From positions 1 to 64,000 of the forward strand of contig NZ_PDWL01000008.1 of NCBI RefSeq assembly GCF_010093185.1: a stretch of 64,000 bases of DNA, given 5' to 3'. Source of the stretch: Pseudoxanthomonas jiangsuensis (GTDB lineage Bacteria > Pseudomonadota > Gammaproteobacteria > Xanthomonadales > Xanthomonadaceae). The notes under the pieces are model-generated. The model did not search any database, was not told the origin of the DNA, and worked only from the letters and a program-made list of their open reading frames with translations. The position numbers were made by a program, and so were the translations under genes. Positions within the stretch are counted from its first letter, which is position 1, and each line of letters opens with the position of its first letter. Below are positions 1 to 8,298 of the stretch, piece by piece.

Positions 1-275
1 CGCAGCGGCATGGCATCCGGGTCGAGCACATCCAGCCGGGCAAGCCGCAGCAGAACGCCTACGTCGAACGCTACAACCGTACCGTCCGCTACGCCTGGCT
101 GGCCCGAACCCTGTTCGACACCATCGATCAGGTGCAGGACACGGCTACGCGCCGGCTCTGGACGTACAACCACGAGCGCCCCAACATGGCGCTCGGCGGC
201 ATCACGCCAGCCATGAAGCTTGCGATGGCCGCGTAACTCCACTTCTGGCGACCGCTAAAAGCGGGGGGATTACCG
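1..275 (+). mobile_element. 3' end of an IS3-family insertion sequence
   Basis: This is the right-hand part of an insertion sequence whose left part lies outside the window. It carries the last 77 codons of the transposase and about 40 bases of noncoding end. The exact terminus is inferred: the G-rich stretch at about 261-275 is taken as the terminal inverted repeat, because an unrelated reading frame resumes directly after it. The matching left repeat and target duplication cannot be seen. Confidence 0.7.
3..236 (+). CDS. IS3-family transposase OrfB, C-terminal fragment (cut by window edge)
   Basis: The frame opens at the window edge and runs 77 codons to TAA. It shows the end of the rve/DDE integrase core of IS3-family OrfB proteins: HIQPGKPQQNAYVERYNRTV contains the last catalytic glutamate (the E of YVERYN). 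It continues to the usual WTYNHERPNMALGG tail, where NHERPN is a family hallmark. The protein would catalyse cut-and-circularise transposition together with OrfA, which is not visible here. The 5' part lies upstream of the window, so it is not possible to say whether the element is intact. Confidence 0.9.
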   Translation, partial: QRHGIRVEHIQPGKPQQNAYVERYNRTVRYAWLARTLFDTIDQVQDTATRRLWTYNHERPNMALGGITPAMKLAMAA

Positions 276-335
276 GGCAAGACGGTGGAGCAATGGCTGG
301 CAGAGAAGTCCGAGGCGGAACGGGAAGAAATCTGA
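276..335 (+). pseudogene. 3' remnant of a gene interrupted by the IS
   Basis: Directly after the inferred IS end a reading frame encodes GKTVEQWLAEKSEAEREEI and stops with TGA. The strongly charged, helical tail looks like the end of a real protein rather than noncoding DNA. A hairpin resembling a terminator follows about 130 bases later in the same direction. The likeliest reading is that the IS inserted near the 3' end of an island gene. The identity of that gene cannot be told from 20 residues. Confidence 0.35.
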
Positions 336-462
336 CGGACTGATTCCGACGGCACCGATGGCGCCGTGGTGTTGGCCAGTCGATCATGACCTTGTCGTCC
401 TGGCCACTTCACCCGGCAACGGGGGACGGGGGCGAGAATCCCCACTCAAGCGCCGACGACCG

Positions 463-486
463 AAGCCCCCGTGAGGGGCTTTGTTT
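463..486 (+). terminator. Probable Rho-independent terminator
   Basis: A 7-bp stem (463-469 paired with 475-481) with a 5-base loop is followed by TGTTT on the plus strand. It would end transcription from the gene interrupted by the IS, and it sits just past the stop codon of the convergent minus-strand operon. The T tract is short, so this is a moderate call. Confidence 0.5.
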
Positions 487-1466
487 CACCCGCCCTGCAG
501 TTGGACACGTTCGCGCATCCGATCGATTGCGTCTTTGTAATCGGAGGCCTTTCCACTCAACAGCAGGTCCAGTGCCACCCAGTTGCGCATGCTCGGGTGG
601 ATGGCTCCCAGCGGCATCGGCTTAGCAGGCGTCATCGCAGGACCTAACGTGTAGACGAAATTCGGCACGCTAGTCTCCGGCCATCTTGGATCCACTTCAT
701 GCAGGTGATCGGTCACGTCCACACGCTCGATGAAGTGGACACTGCGGAATTCAGAGAGGTAGCGGAAGCCGATGTAGGACGGCGGGATGACGGGCCACCC
801 GCTGCGATCGCTGCCGCCCACGGGGTGGAAATACTTCCCTTGTTCGACGACCACATCAATCCAGGTCAACGGGTCCGATGGCTGGATGCGCGAGCGATTG
901 AGCGAGACCACGTAGGCTCGCGAATCGAAGACGTTGGAGGTCATGCCGTATTCCTGGAGATGGTGAATCAGCTGGGTGAGCCAGACCCGGTCGATCGGGC
1001 TGCGGGTGGCGTTGTGGGCGCGCTGCGCCATCGCCTGGAGATCCGACCAGGACAAGTGGATGATTGGCACTCCGTCGAGATCGCGAGGTAGGTGTCGTCG
1101 GGCCCATGTCGAGTCGGCGGCGCTGACCGACACCAGAACCTTGACCTGGGCGGGTGAGCGAAGGAGGCGAGGGAGGTAACGTTCCAGCTGGCCCCGTGTG
1201 GGCACCCGCCATCCCAACTTGGCTTCGAAGATGGCATGCAGAACCGTGCCCGAAATCAATTCAAGGTCGGTGAAACCTCGATCTTCAGCAAATACCTGGC
1301 TGGCCACCACCAACTCTGTCTTCGGGTCGCAAGCCAATGCTGTAAGCAACTCTTGGCGCAGCGCGGGCACATGGTCCAGGCACCAACCGAAGGCAGCCGT
1401 GCCGGCGTTCTCATCGCAGCCGGCCAGCCCGAAACAGCTTGCCGGTGTGCTGTTTCTAATCAGCAT
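486..1466 (-). CDS. Putative PD-(D/E)XK nuclease-like protein, last gene of the helicase-HNH operon
   Basis: This 326-residue protein has no name that I can assign with certainty. Near the N terminus it shows D67 in FTDLEL and then E81-A-K83 in IFEAKLGW, followed by GQLERYLPRL. That spacing of D, E-x-K and a Q-x3-Y helix is the pattern of PD-(D/E)XK nuclease folds, so a DNA-cleaving or DNA-binding role is inferred. The remaining 240 residues have no motif I recognise. The ATG at 1466 is chosen because it follows an AAGGAAG ribosome site and overlaps the end of the HNH gene by 11 bases. A longer frame to 1532 has no such site. The coupling implies co-production with the helicase and HNH protein. 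Confidence 0.6.
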   Translation of the reverse strand: MLIRNSTPASCFGLAGCDENAGTAAFGWCLDHVPALRQELLTALACDPKTELVVASQVFAEDRGFTDLELISGTVLHAIFEAKLGWRVPTRGQLERYLPRLLRSPAQVKVLVSVSAADSTWARRHLPRDLDGVPIIHLSWSDLQAMAQRAHNATRSPIDRVWLTQLIHHLQEYGMTSNVFDSRAYVVSLNRSRIQPSDPLTWIDVVVEQGKYFHPVGGSDRSGWPVIPPSYIGFRYLSEFRSVHFIERVDVTDHLHEVDPRWPETSVPNFVYTLGPAMTPAKPMPLGAIHPSMRNWVALDLLLSGKASDYKDAIDRMRERVQLQGG

Positions 1467-2328
1467 GATCTTCCTTGCCCTGGGGCCGTGGGGCTGGATG
1501 CCGCGCCACGCACGCTTCTGCATGCTCGGCAAGATGAGCAGGGTTGGGCCGATGGGCCAGCGCGGAGGGCAGGGCCAGGGACTTGCCCAGCAGGGCTGCG
1601 TAATCGGTAGCGAGCAACGAGGGTGCCAACGCCACGGTGTGCTCGGGGGTGATCCAGAGCAGCCCGCAATCGAAGAGCGTGTGGAGGTCGGTGCGCAGGA
1701 GCAGGCCGTTGTCCAACCGGTTGGTGTGCTCGCCCTTGTAGGGGAGCACGTGCGCCGCTTCCAGCACCTCTACGGCGGAACACCCGGTGACTGCGCAGCG
1801 TCCGCCATAGGCGTCCAAGAGCTTGGCTCGGAAGAGCGGTTGACCACGGCGCTGGGCCACCGCGCGCATCGCCCAAACGCGAGCGTCGTGGGCGCTGTTC
1901 AGTGGGGTGTTAAATGCATCGGTCTGCGCCTCGGATTCCACCCTGGCTTGGTCGTCCAGGGCCAAGGCCACCGCTTGCCACTTCCTTTCGGCGATCGGGA
2001 TCAGATCCCAGTGGCCATGCTGGGCCGGGTTGAACAGCACGTAGCGGGTGCGTCGCGGTGGGCCCATTTCCACCACCTTGAAGAGACGGTCGTGGGGATG
2101 ATCCTGATCGCTTCGCCAGTTCGTTCGTGCGTAGTTGTGATGGGCACGGCTGGCACTGTTCACCGTGAAGAGTTCTAGGTCCGCGCGGGCGTTGCCCAAT
2201 GGGTCATGGGGAAAGTGGGCGCGGTCCCAGGCTTCAACCTCGGCCAGAGTGGCGCTCCCCAGTTCGGCAATGGCATCTACCGCCCGCCAATACTTCACCC
2301 CGTCGCGCTTCGCGCGTGGCTGGGCCAT
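1456..2328 (-). CDS. HNH endonuclease (HNH_2-like)
   Basis: This 290-residue protein has an N-terminal helical region that may be a winged helix (about residues 10-75). Its C-terminal HNH nuclease contains C178 and C183, then H193 (AAHVLPY), D206-N207 (LDNGLLL) and H216 (LHTLFD), which are the His-Asn-His set of the family. It should cleave DNA using a divalent metal. The ATG at 2328 lies 3 bases past the helicase stop, and its strong GGAGGAGG ribosome site is made from the last arginine codons of the helicase gene. Its own end overlaps the next gene. The arrangement says the three proteins act together, plausibly in anti-phage defence or DNA processing. Confidence 0.85.
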   Translation of the reverse strand: MAQPRAKRDGVKYWRAVDAIAELGSATLAEVEAWDRAHFPHDPLGNARADLELFTVNSASRAHHNYARTNWRSDQDHPHDRLFKVVEMGPPRRTRYVLFNPAQHGHWDLIPIAERKWQAVALALDDQARVESEAQTDAFNTPLNSAHDARVWAMRAVAQRRGQPLFRAKLLDAYGGRCAVTGCSAVEVLEAAHVLPYKGEHTNRLDNGLLLRTDLHTLFDCGLLWITPEHTVALAPSLLATDYAALLGKSLALPSALAHRPNPAHLAEHAEACVARHPAPRPQGKEDHAD

Positions 2329-2331
2329 CAG

Positions 2332-5130
2332 CTACCTCCTCCGTGCCCGCGATGGGTATTGGGCCTGCTTTATCCGGTGATGGGGTTTTGGCGGCTTGTA
2401 GCCGCACAAAGGGAAGTTGGAGCACGAGCGAAAATCCCCGTAGGGTCCCGTGCGCAGCACCAGCACGCCCTGCTTGCAGGCCGGGCAGGCATCTTCATGG
2501 ACCGCCTTTCCGTCAGTGCCGGTGAGCACCACTGCGCCGTCTTGTTCGAGCTCCCGAAGGAACGTCGAGCATTGGCCCTTGGCGGTGAACATCGCCACGC
2601 TTCGACGGGCACGGGTCAGGGCGACGTAGAACAGCCGGCGTTCCTCGCCCAGGGGAAAGGTGTCTCCCTCGGGCATGGCCAAGGCGAGCACCGGATCGTC
2701 GGTGCGGGTGTTGGGGAAGCTGCGCCCTTTCAAGACGGAAAGCATCTCAGGCAGGATGACGTAGTCGGCTTCGCTGCCCTTGGAGCGGTGGATGGTCAGG
2801 AACGAGACGTCCACCCAGCGGTTGAACCGGCCCTGCCTCAGTGGCACATACTGGCGATCGGCGTTGTATCGCCCCAACACGTAAACCGACACCTTGCCGT
2901 TGCGCCCCGGTGGGATCGTGCCATCTCGCACGCCCTCGGCCAAATTCACCACGAAGCGGTCGATTGCATCGGCCAGTTTGTCCTTGCTGTCCACCTGGAA
3001 CGCCTGGAGCACCGGGCCGTGGCCGGGGGTTGTCGAATGCACGCGCTTGGCGATCTGGGTGGGGTTCTTGGAGACGAACGCGCTGGACGCGTCGCACAAC
3101 GCCTGCGGGCAACGGAACGTTTGCTCTAGCTTCAACACCTGTCCATGGCCAAGCCATTGCCGGAAGCCCGTCATCACCGACACGTCGGCGCCGGCAAACC
3201 GGTTGATGGACTGCCAGTCGTCGCCCACGGCGAAGAAGAAGCGGCCTGGGGCTTGGACCAGGGCACGGCACAACCGGGCCCGCGCCCGTGATGCGTCCTG
3301 GAACTCATCGGCCATCACCAATTCGTAAGGCGATTCCACGCGGCCGCTCTCCAGGTGCTCGGCGGCCTGGTTGAGCATGTCCTCGAAATCGATTCCATCC
3401 TCTGCGGCCAACGCCTTGTCCCAAGCGTCCATGATGGGAGCGGCTATGTCGAGGAACATCTCGTAGCGTTGCTTAAAGGCATCGGCAGGAAGTGAACTCA
3501 GCCGTTGGTGGAGCGCCGAAACGGTGAGGCCATTGCTCTTGGCGTGGCTCATGAACGTGCGCACAAGCCCGATGAGCTCCACGGAATCCATGGGCTTCTG
3601 CCCGCCCTGGGGGATCTCCCGCTCGGGGTTTGGATCCATCACCACCCCGCGGGACGTCAGTTCGGCCTCAAGGCGAGGGAGATCAACTTTGGTGCGCAGG
3701 CCGTGGGAGGTGGTTTCGAACAGCGCGGTGCCCATGTCCTTGTGCAACTGCCGCTTCCACTGGACGCCCTCCAGATAGCCTTCGAACTGCGGTGGGGGAA
3801 GGCCTTGGGCATTGAGTGCGAAATGTTCGTGGTAGAGGTCCAGCTCGGGGTAGTAGAAATCGGGCTTGTATTGGCGGTGAAGCTCATCGGCGGTGCGGTG
3901 CTGGTAGGCGGGCTCGTATTGGTAATCGACGCCGTTCAAGAAGAGGAAGTTGGCGATCATCACCTCCTCTTGGCTTCTGACACGCTCGCCCTTTGTGGTG
4001 ACGAGCGCGCCCTTGCCCTGGGCATCCCAGACGTCGGCCGACTCTGAAGCGCCGAAGGCAGGTAAGTCTTTGCCGAAGACGAAGCGGAACAGGTCCCACT
4101 GATTGCGGAATTCGGAGGAACGGTCCTTCAGTTGGTCCACGATCTCGGCGAGCTTGCGCACCCCACCAGCCGCATCAGTGGCCCAGTCCGGGATGTCGGG
4201 CTTCTCGCCGGTGGCCTTGCCGATGATGCGCAGGCCCAAGGCGTGGAAGGTGGATGCCTCTACCGGCACATCCGCCATGCCCAGTCGCTCGAAGGCCTTG
4301 GCAGCGCGTTCCTTGAGCTCTTCAGCGGCCTGCTTGTTGAAGGCCAACAGAACAATCCGCTTGTGATCCACGAACCCGCGGTGGATAGCGTAAGCCGCCT
4401 TGGCCACCATCGTGGAGGTCTTGCCCGAGCCGGCCGAGGCCACCACCTGCACACGATTGTCGAAGCACACCACGGCCCTTGCCTGTTCCGGCGTGAGCGG
4501 TTTGCTCTCCACCCGGTCCAGCAAGTCTTTGCAGGCCACCAATTCGCGTTCCACGTGGGCGGTGTTGAGCGCCGCCCAGGCTTGCCGATGGTCTCCTTCC
4601 CAGGAAGCCATGGATCGCTCGATCTCCTTTGCTGTCGGCCCCAACCGCATCTGCACGCCGGGCTTCTTAAGGCGAGCACGCATCCCTTGAGAATCAACGG
4701 TGGGACGCGCGGCAATGACCGCAGCTTGTTCTTCGTGGGTGAACCAGCGACGCTGTTGGGCGCAGCGCTCTTCCTCACTGGCCATGAGTGCCAGCCACCG
4801 TTCAAGGGGTTGGCGTTCGGACTCCAGGAATGCCACGTCTTCTCGGAGTCGCTTGTCCGCTAAAGCCAGGTTCAACGCGTGGGCAAGGGCGGCGCCTTGG
4901 GCGTTGGGCAGCCCGTCGGCTTTCACCTCCTGGCCGCGCCCGGTGTGGAAAGTAATATCCGTCCAGAACGTGCCGGTGTGGACACGGTAAGTTGCCTCGT
5001 CTTCGACGTTGACCCGGTGGGTCCGGCCCTCCAGTGTCAAGGCGAGCTCCAAGCCCTCCAGGCGCAAGCGCCAATCCGATGATCCCGTTAAGTGCTGGCC
5101 CAGCCACGACGGGGCCCATTCCTTTGCCAT
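2332..5130 (-). CDS. DNA helicase IV (HelD)-like SF1 helicase with inserted nuclease-like segment and zinc finger
   Basis: This 932-residue UvrD/Rep superfamily helicase most resembles E. coli HelD (684 residues). The region before the Walker A box reads KPLTPEQARAVV, then ASAGSGKTST (about residues 231-240). Walker B is MADEFQDASRARARL (about residue 635), and motifs GDDWQSINRFAG, EQTFRCP, TIHRSKGSEADYV and YVALTRARR follow. Compared with HelD it has an extra segment around residues 385-470 (IANFLFLNGVDYQYEP, then YKPDFYYPELDLYHEHF), resembling nuclease-like insertions of the D-F...E type. A C-terminal C4 zinc finger starts at CPACKQG. The ATG at 5130 is preferred over the GTG at 5142, because GGGGAAAGG lies about 11 bases upstream. 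It heads the three-gene operon. Confidence 0.88.
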   Translation of the reverse strand: MAKEWAPSWLGQHLTGSSDWRLRLEGLELALTLEGRTHRVNVEDEATYRVHTGTFWTDITFHTGRGQEVKADGLPNAQGAALAHALNLALADKRLREDVAFLESERQPLERWLALMASEEERCAQQRRWFTHEEQAAVIAARPTVDSQGMRARLKKPGVQMRLGPTAKEIERSMASWEGDHRQAWAALNTAHVERELVACKDLLDRVESKPLTPEQARAVVCFDNRVQVVASAGSGKTSTMVAKAAYAIHRGFVDHKRIVLLAFNKQAAEELKERAAKAFERLGMADVPVEASTFHALGLRIIGKATGEKPDIPDWATDAAGGVRKLAEIVDQLKDRSSEFRNQWDLFRFVFGKDLPAFGASESADVWDAQGKGALVTTKGERVRSQEEVMIANFLFLNGVDYQYEPAYQHRTADELHRQYKPDFYYPELDLYHEHFALNAQGLPPPQFEGYLEGVQWKRQLHKDMGTALFETTSHGLRTKVDLPRLEAELTSRGVVMDPNPEREIPQGGQKPMDSVELIGLVRTFMSHAKSNGLTVSALHQRLSSLPADAFKQRYEMFLDIAAPIMDAWDKALAAEDGIDFEDMLNQAAEHLESGRVESPYELVMADEFQDASRARARLCRALVQAPGRFFFAVGDDWQSINRFAGADVSVMTGFRQWLGHGQVLKLEQTFRCPQALCDASSAFVSKNPTQIAKRVHSTTPGHGPVLQAFQVDSKDKLADAIDRFVVNLAEGVRDGTIPPGRNGKVSVYVLGRYNADRQYVPLRQGRFNRWVDVSFLTIHRSKGSEADYVILPEMLSVLKGRSFPNTRTDDPVLALAMPEGDTFPLGEERRLFYVALTRARRSVAMFTAKGQCSTFLRELEQDGAVVLTGTDGKAVHEDACPACKQGVLVLRTGPYGDFRSCSNFPLCGYKPPKPHHRIKQAQYPSRARRR

Positions 5131-5338
5131 TCCTTGTCCCACCTTTCCCCTGGAATGCCGGCGTTTCAGACCGCGAGATCCGGCTGTCCCATGGTAAATG
5201 GCATGGGCTCTTGCGGTAATACCTGGTCTCGCCCTACATGCTGGGGCGCCGTCTCAGCCCGTTAGAGCGCCCACGGGCACGCTGGCGCCCGTAAACTGGG
5301 CCGGGGAACGGGCCTTGGGTCCGAAAAAGGGGGCAGGG

Positions 5339-5494
5339 ATGAAGCTCCGTGTATGGGCCGGCGCGTTGGCGCTGGCGTTGATGGCAGGACACGCCCAAGC
5401 CGATCCGGCCAAGCTGGGGTCCCCCCCTGCGCCGGTGGTGACGGTGAAAGGACGCAGCGTCCAGGACGTTCAAAACGCCATAGTTCGGCTCTTA
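5339..5494 (+). pseudogene. 5' fragment of a gene for an exported protein
   Basis: An ATG preceded by GGGGGCAGGG begins a clear signal peptide (MKLRVWAGALALALMAGHAQA, cleaved after AQA). About 30 residues of apparent mature protein follow, ending near QDVQNAIVRLL. Beyond about 5494 the frame runs antisense through the neighbouring minus-strand gene and has no protein-like character, although it stays open to 5638. I read this as a truncated gene cut by insertion of the next segment. The family is not recognised. A genuinely short secreted protein is a less likely alternative. Confidence 0.45.
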
Positions 5495-5959
5495 CGCTCG
5501 TCGACAGACATGGGGGACACGATCCATCCAGCCGCTCTGCGCGGCGGTAGCCCAGGCTGTCAGCGTGCCAAGGCCTTCGATGTAGGTCAGGCGCGACAGC
5601 GCAGCGTCGTCTTGCGGCCAGTAGGGGCCGCCGAATGAAAAGACATAGTGGTCACCCTGGAGCGCGCCGCAGTTCGTGCAGTGGTGTGCGAAGTAGTGCT
5701 GGTCCGCGGTACGCGTATGGGCCTGGCGCAGCCAATGGGCATGCCCGAGCAGGAAGTCTTTGGCGGCTACGTCCAGGTCGCTGATGTACTGGAGCAGCGC
5801 GCTGCCTTCGCCCGGGCCGTTCTCCTCGGGATCCGCATACGACGGCACCCACAGTGCAACGGTGGGGGTCTGGGCCTGGCAGTAGTGGCAGGCCGTGTGT
5901 CCCATCAGTAGGCCATAGGCCGGAGCGTGCACGGGGGAGTCAGCGTTGTCGTCGATCAT
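5492..5959 (-). CDS. Small zinc-ribbon protein of unknown function
   Basis: The 155-residue protein has two Cys-x2-Cys knuckles, CHYC near the N terminus and CTNC about 75 residues later, which suggests one zinc-ribbon site split by a helical segment. The rest contains WVPSYADPEENGPGEGSALL and a long helix, and no catalytic motif is recognised. It is predicted to be cytoplasmic. An in-frame start at 6151 would add 64 residues that look unlike protein. The ATG at 5959 gives a compact domain but lacks a good ribosome site, so the start is uncertain. It lies just after the DUF3987 gene in the same direction. Confidence 0.6.
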   Translation of the reverse strand: MIDDNADSPVHAPAYGLLMGHTACHYCQAQTPTVALWVPSYADPEENGPGEGSALLQYISDLDVAAKDFLLGHAHWLRQAHTRTADQHYFAHHCTNCGALQGDHYVFSFGGPYWPQDDAALSRLTYIEGLGTLTAWATAAQSGWMDRVPHVCRRA

Positions 5960-6196
5960 GGGGCCATTGTGCCAGCCGTTGGCTTCACCAGATGAGACGC
6001 GCCACGTGCCATGGAGGGGGTGCCAGCCGCCCCGCAGCGATGCGGGGCCGCATGGATCATTGAGCCTAGACTGCAATAGTCGGCACCACGCGTTGCTGGC
6101 GTGCTCTGGATCGGCGTTCTTGGCGATGGTCACTATCGGGAACCACCGCAATAAACCGTGGGAAATTTCCTACACCGACACGCCATGCAGGTCCGT

Positions 6197-7627
6197 CTAC
6201 AGCTGGAATTGCGATGCGATAGACCGTTCAAATCCCATCTCGGCAAAGAAGTGCGACGAGAACCGGAGGATCCGGTCCTTGCCCCCAAGTAGCTCCACCT
6301 GATCCATGCTCTTCATGTGCGCAACGACCGTCTTGAACTTGTGCTCGCTTAACCACGACAGCTCCAGGGCCTGGCTCCAGGACATCGTGTCGCAGCACCG
6401 ACGGCGCAGGTAGTCGTGCAGGTGCCCTTTGGCCACCCGCAATTCCTCAAGCTGGCGCTCCCTGACACGTGATGGCCTGGGTGGCTTGGGTTCTGGTGGC
6501 GGGAACACCTTATGGAACTGTGCCAGTGAGCATTCGACGTAGGCCCACGCCGCATCAATGGCGTCGGGCGGAATAGGTGGTATCGGGGGAAGCGGTTGGT
6601 GTGGGTGTTCGGGAGGGGCCACGGCATTGAAGCAGTGCAAGGCAGCAGCGATGCGCCACGTCTTTTCCGTGGCGCGTGCGGCCGAGTCCTGGACCGGCTG
6701 GAGGTCGCCATGCAGGCGCTGGTCGAGACTGCGCTTCAGCTCCTCCCAGCGCCACTGTGCTTCCGGTGACAGGGTCAGCTCGATGCGTTGGCTGTTCCCC
6801 GCCAGACGGCGTTGAACCCGCTGCTCGAGAAACCAGGTGACCAACCGCTGGATCCCGTCGAGATTGGGGGTTGGCAGTAGAGGGCGCTCCGGGCCACGGC
6901 CGGCCAGGGTGTGCGCGTACAGGAACCGTGAGGCGAGCCCTGACTTGCGTTCTATGTAACGGATCGCGACCTGATGCTCGGAGTGGATCTCAGGTTGGGT
7001 CAGGAAACAGATCCCGATCGAAGGGTTGTAGGCCGCCAGTGGGTCCTGGTCGCGCCGGATCAGTGACTCCTTGACCGGACCGTCGAAGAACCGGTTGAGC
7101 TTTCCCCGCTTCTTCATGAAATCGCTCTTCAGTTGATCAATGCAGTCATCGTCCTCAAGGGTCACTCCATTGTCCTTGCCGTCCAGCACCTCCAGAAGGG
7201 AGGACCAGGTGACGTCCCTCTGCAGCAGGTCGCGCAGCGCCGGGTGATCGCTCTGTTCGGGATTGCGCGCACGACGCGCTTCCAAGTTGGCGTCGAACTC
7301 GCGGATGGCCCTATAGAACTCCCGCATGGCGGCCGACTTCCCGCACACCGGTGGGCCGATCCCCATGCAGTACAGGGACATCGGCATCAAGCGGCCGTTG
7401 GGTGGCCGGATCGTGTAGCCATGCAGCGCGGTCGACATCGCTGACAGCGCAACGAGGGTGACGATTTCGACGGGGGCACCGGTCTTGTTGTGGACCTCCA
7501 GGATCGCGCCGGTGACTCGGGGCGGCAATGAATGCAGCGGGTCACGGAATTCAAAGGTGGACCAGGTGTCTGTCGGCGGTGACAGGTGAATCGGGTTGTA
7601 GGTCGTACTGAACATGTGTATGGCCAC
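6197..7627 (-). CDS. DUF3987 / YfjI-family satellite replication-associated protein
   Basis: This 476-residue protein matches the DUF3987 layout found in P4-like satellites and CP4-57-type prophages (YfjI). A core domain carries a modified P-loop GPPVCGKSAAM (about residues 93-103). The conserved FFDGPVKESLIRRDQ and FLTQPEIHSEHQ regions follow, then a C-terminal helical domain that may be winged-helix. Relatives are usually linked to primase or helicase functions, so a role in replicating the element is inferred. The GTG at 7627 is selected because AAGGAG lies 7 bases upstream. The ATG 12 bases further in is too far from it. It is transcribed away from the noncoding region shared with the Gp2-like gene. 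Confidence 0.75.
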   Translation of the reverse strand: MAIHMFSTTYNPIHLSPPTDTWSTFEFRDPLHSLPPRVTGAILEVHNKTGAPVEIVTLVALSAMSTALHGYTIRPPNGRLMPMSLYCMGIGPPVCGKSAAMREFYRAIREFDANLEARRARNPEQSDHPALRDLLQRDVTWSSLLEVLDGKDNGVTLEDDDCIDQLKSDFMKKRGKLNRFFDGPVKESLIRRDQDPLAAYNPSIGICFLTQPEIHSEHQVAIRYIERKSGLASRFLYAHTLAGRGPERPLLPTPNLDGIQRLVTWFLEQRVQRRLAGNSQRIELTLSPEAQWRWEELKRSLDQRLHGDLQPVQDSAARATEKTWRIAAALHCFNAVAPPEHPHQPLPPIPPIPPDAIDAAWAYVECSLAQFHKVFPPPEPKPPRPSRVRERQLEELRVAKGHLHDYLRRRCCDTMSWSQALELSWLSEHKFKTVVAHMKSMDQVELLGGKDRILRFSSHFFAEMGFERSIASQFQL

Positions 7628-7776
7628 GTGCCTTCTCCTTGGGGCTCTTGTCGGGGCTGGGCGCTTTGGCAGGCTTCAGTAAGCAAAAGAAGCGCCGCTC
7701 CTGGCGACGACCGCTGGTGGTCCTCGTTGGCCCGGCGTGAGCATTCCATGTCGACGGTTGTGCCGTACCTGGGGAA

Positions 7777-7859
7777 ATCCTGACTTCGATCTGGACAGGC
7801 CCGGAATGCGCCCGAATACGTCGCAGAAACAATCAGATGCGCGAGCGTGAAGTCAGGAT
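7777..7859. repeat. Perfect 11-bp inverted repeat, arms 61 bp apart
   Basis: The arm ATCCTGACTTC (7777-7787) is repeated in reverse complement as GAAGTCAGGAT (7849-7859). Each arm contains the CCTGAC motif that recurs in this region. It could be a protein-binding pair or part of a folded origin. Confidence 0.6.
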
Positions 7860-7986
7860 CTGGTGGTGGCCTGCGGAGTGACAGGCCGTCCGTGCACAGG
7901 GGGGGAGTTTTTCTTTTTTGGTGTCGAGTTACCTCAACCTATGGATCCTGTTAGGGATTCATCCGGCATTGGAAAAAATCCTTCCT

Positions 7987-8015
7987 GCGTCAGGTTGCCG
8001 TGATCAACCTGACGC
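7987..8015. repeat. Perfect 11-bp inverted repeat with 7-base spacer
   Basis: GCGTCAGGTTG (7987-7997) and CAACCTGACGC (8005-8015) are exact reverse complements around a 7-base loop. No T tract follows on either strand, so it is not a typical terminator. It may be a dyad operator or an initiator binding/nicking hairpin. Confidence 0.65.
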
Positions 8016-8279
8016 TGCGCTGCAGTGCACAGGATCATCGAGGAACGGTCGGCTGACTTTATGTCCCCGCACATCAGTCACAAGCCATTGATTGGCCGAC
8101 GAATCCCGAAGGGGTACGTGATTGTGATCGGACAAACCCAGAAACGCCGGCCTGACGGCGTGCGTGCACCGATGCAATCTGCCTAGGCAGGTTCTCACGT
8201 CGTGGGGCTGTGACACGGCCATGTCGAAGCATGACGGCCGACGGCCTGGTGTGAATCGGATTGTTCTCGATGAGCAATG

Positions 8280-8298
8280 GGTCCGGTTCTAACGGACC
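8280..8298. repeat. 6-bp inverted repeat with 7-base spacer
   Basis: GGTCCG (8280-8285) pairs with CGGACC (8293-8298). It has the same 7-base spacing as the larger dyad at 7987-8015, but the arms are shorter and chance is possible. Confidence 0.35.

Noticed and set aside
386..625. 79-codon plus-strand frame near the left edge
   Set aside because: Overlaps a terminator hairpin and the end of the opposite operon, and has no protein-like composition.
5198..5338. Upstream in-frame start of the truncated exported-protein gene
   Set aside because: A good ribosome site and signal peptide begin at 5339, and the upstream residues are not conserved-looking.
7551..7832. Small minus-strand gene upstream of the DUF3987 gene
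   Set aside because: It overlaps the start of the DUF3987 gene by 77 bases and has low-complexity, shadow-like composition.
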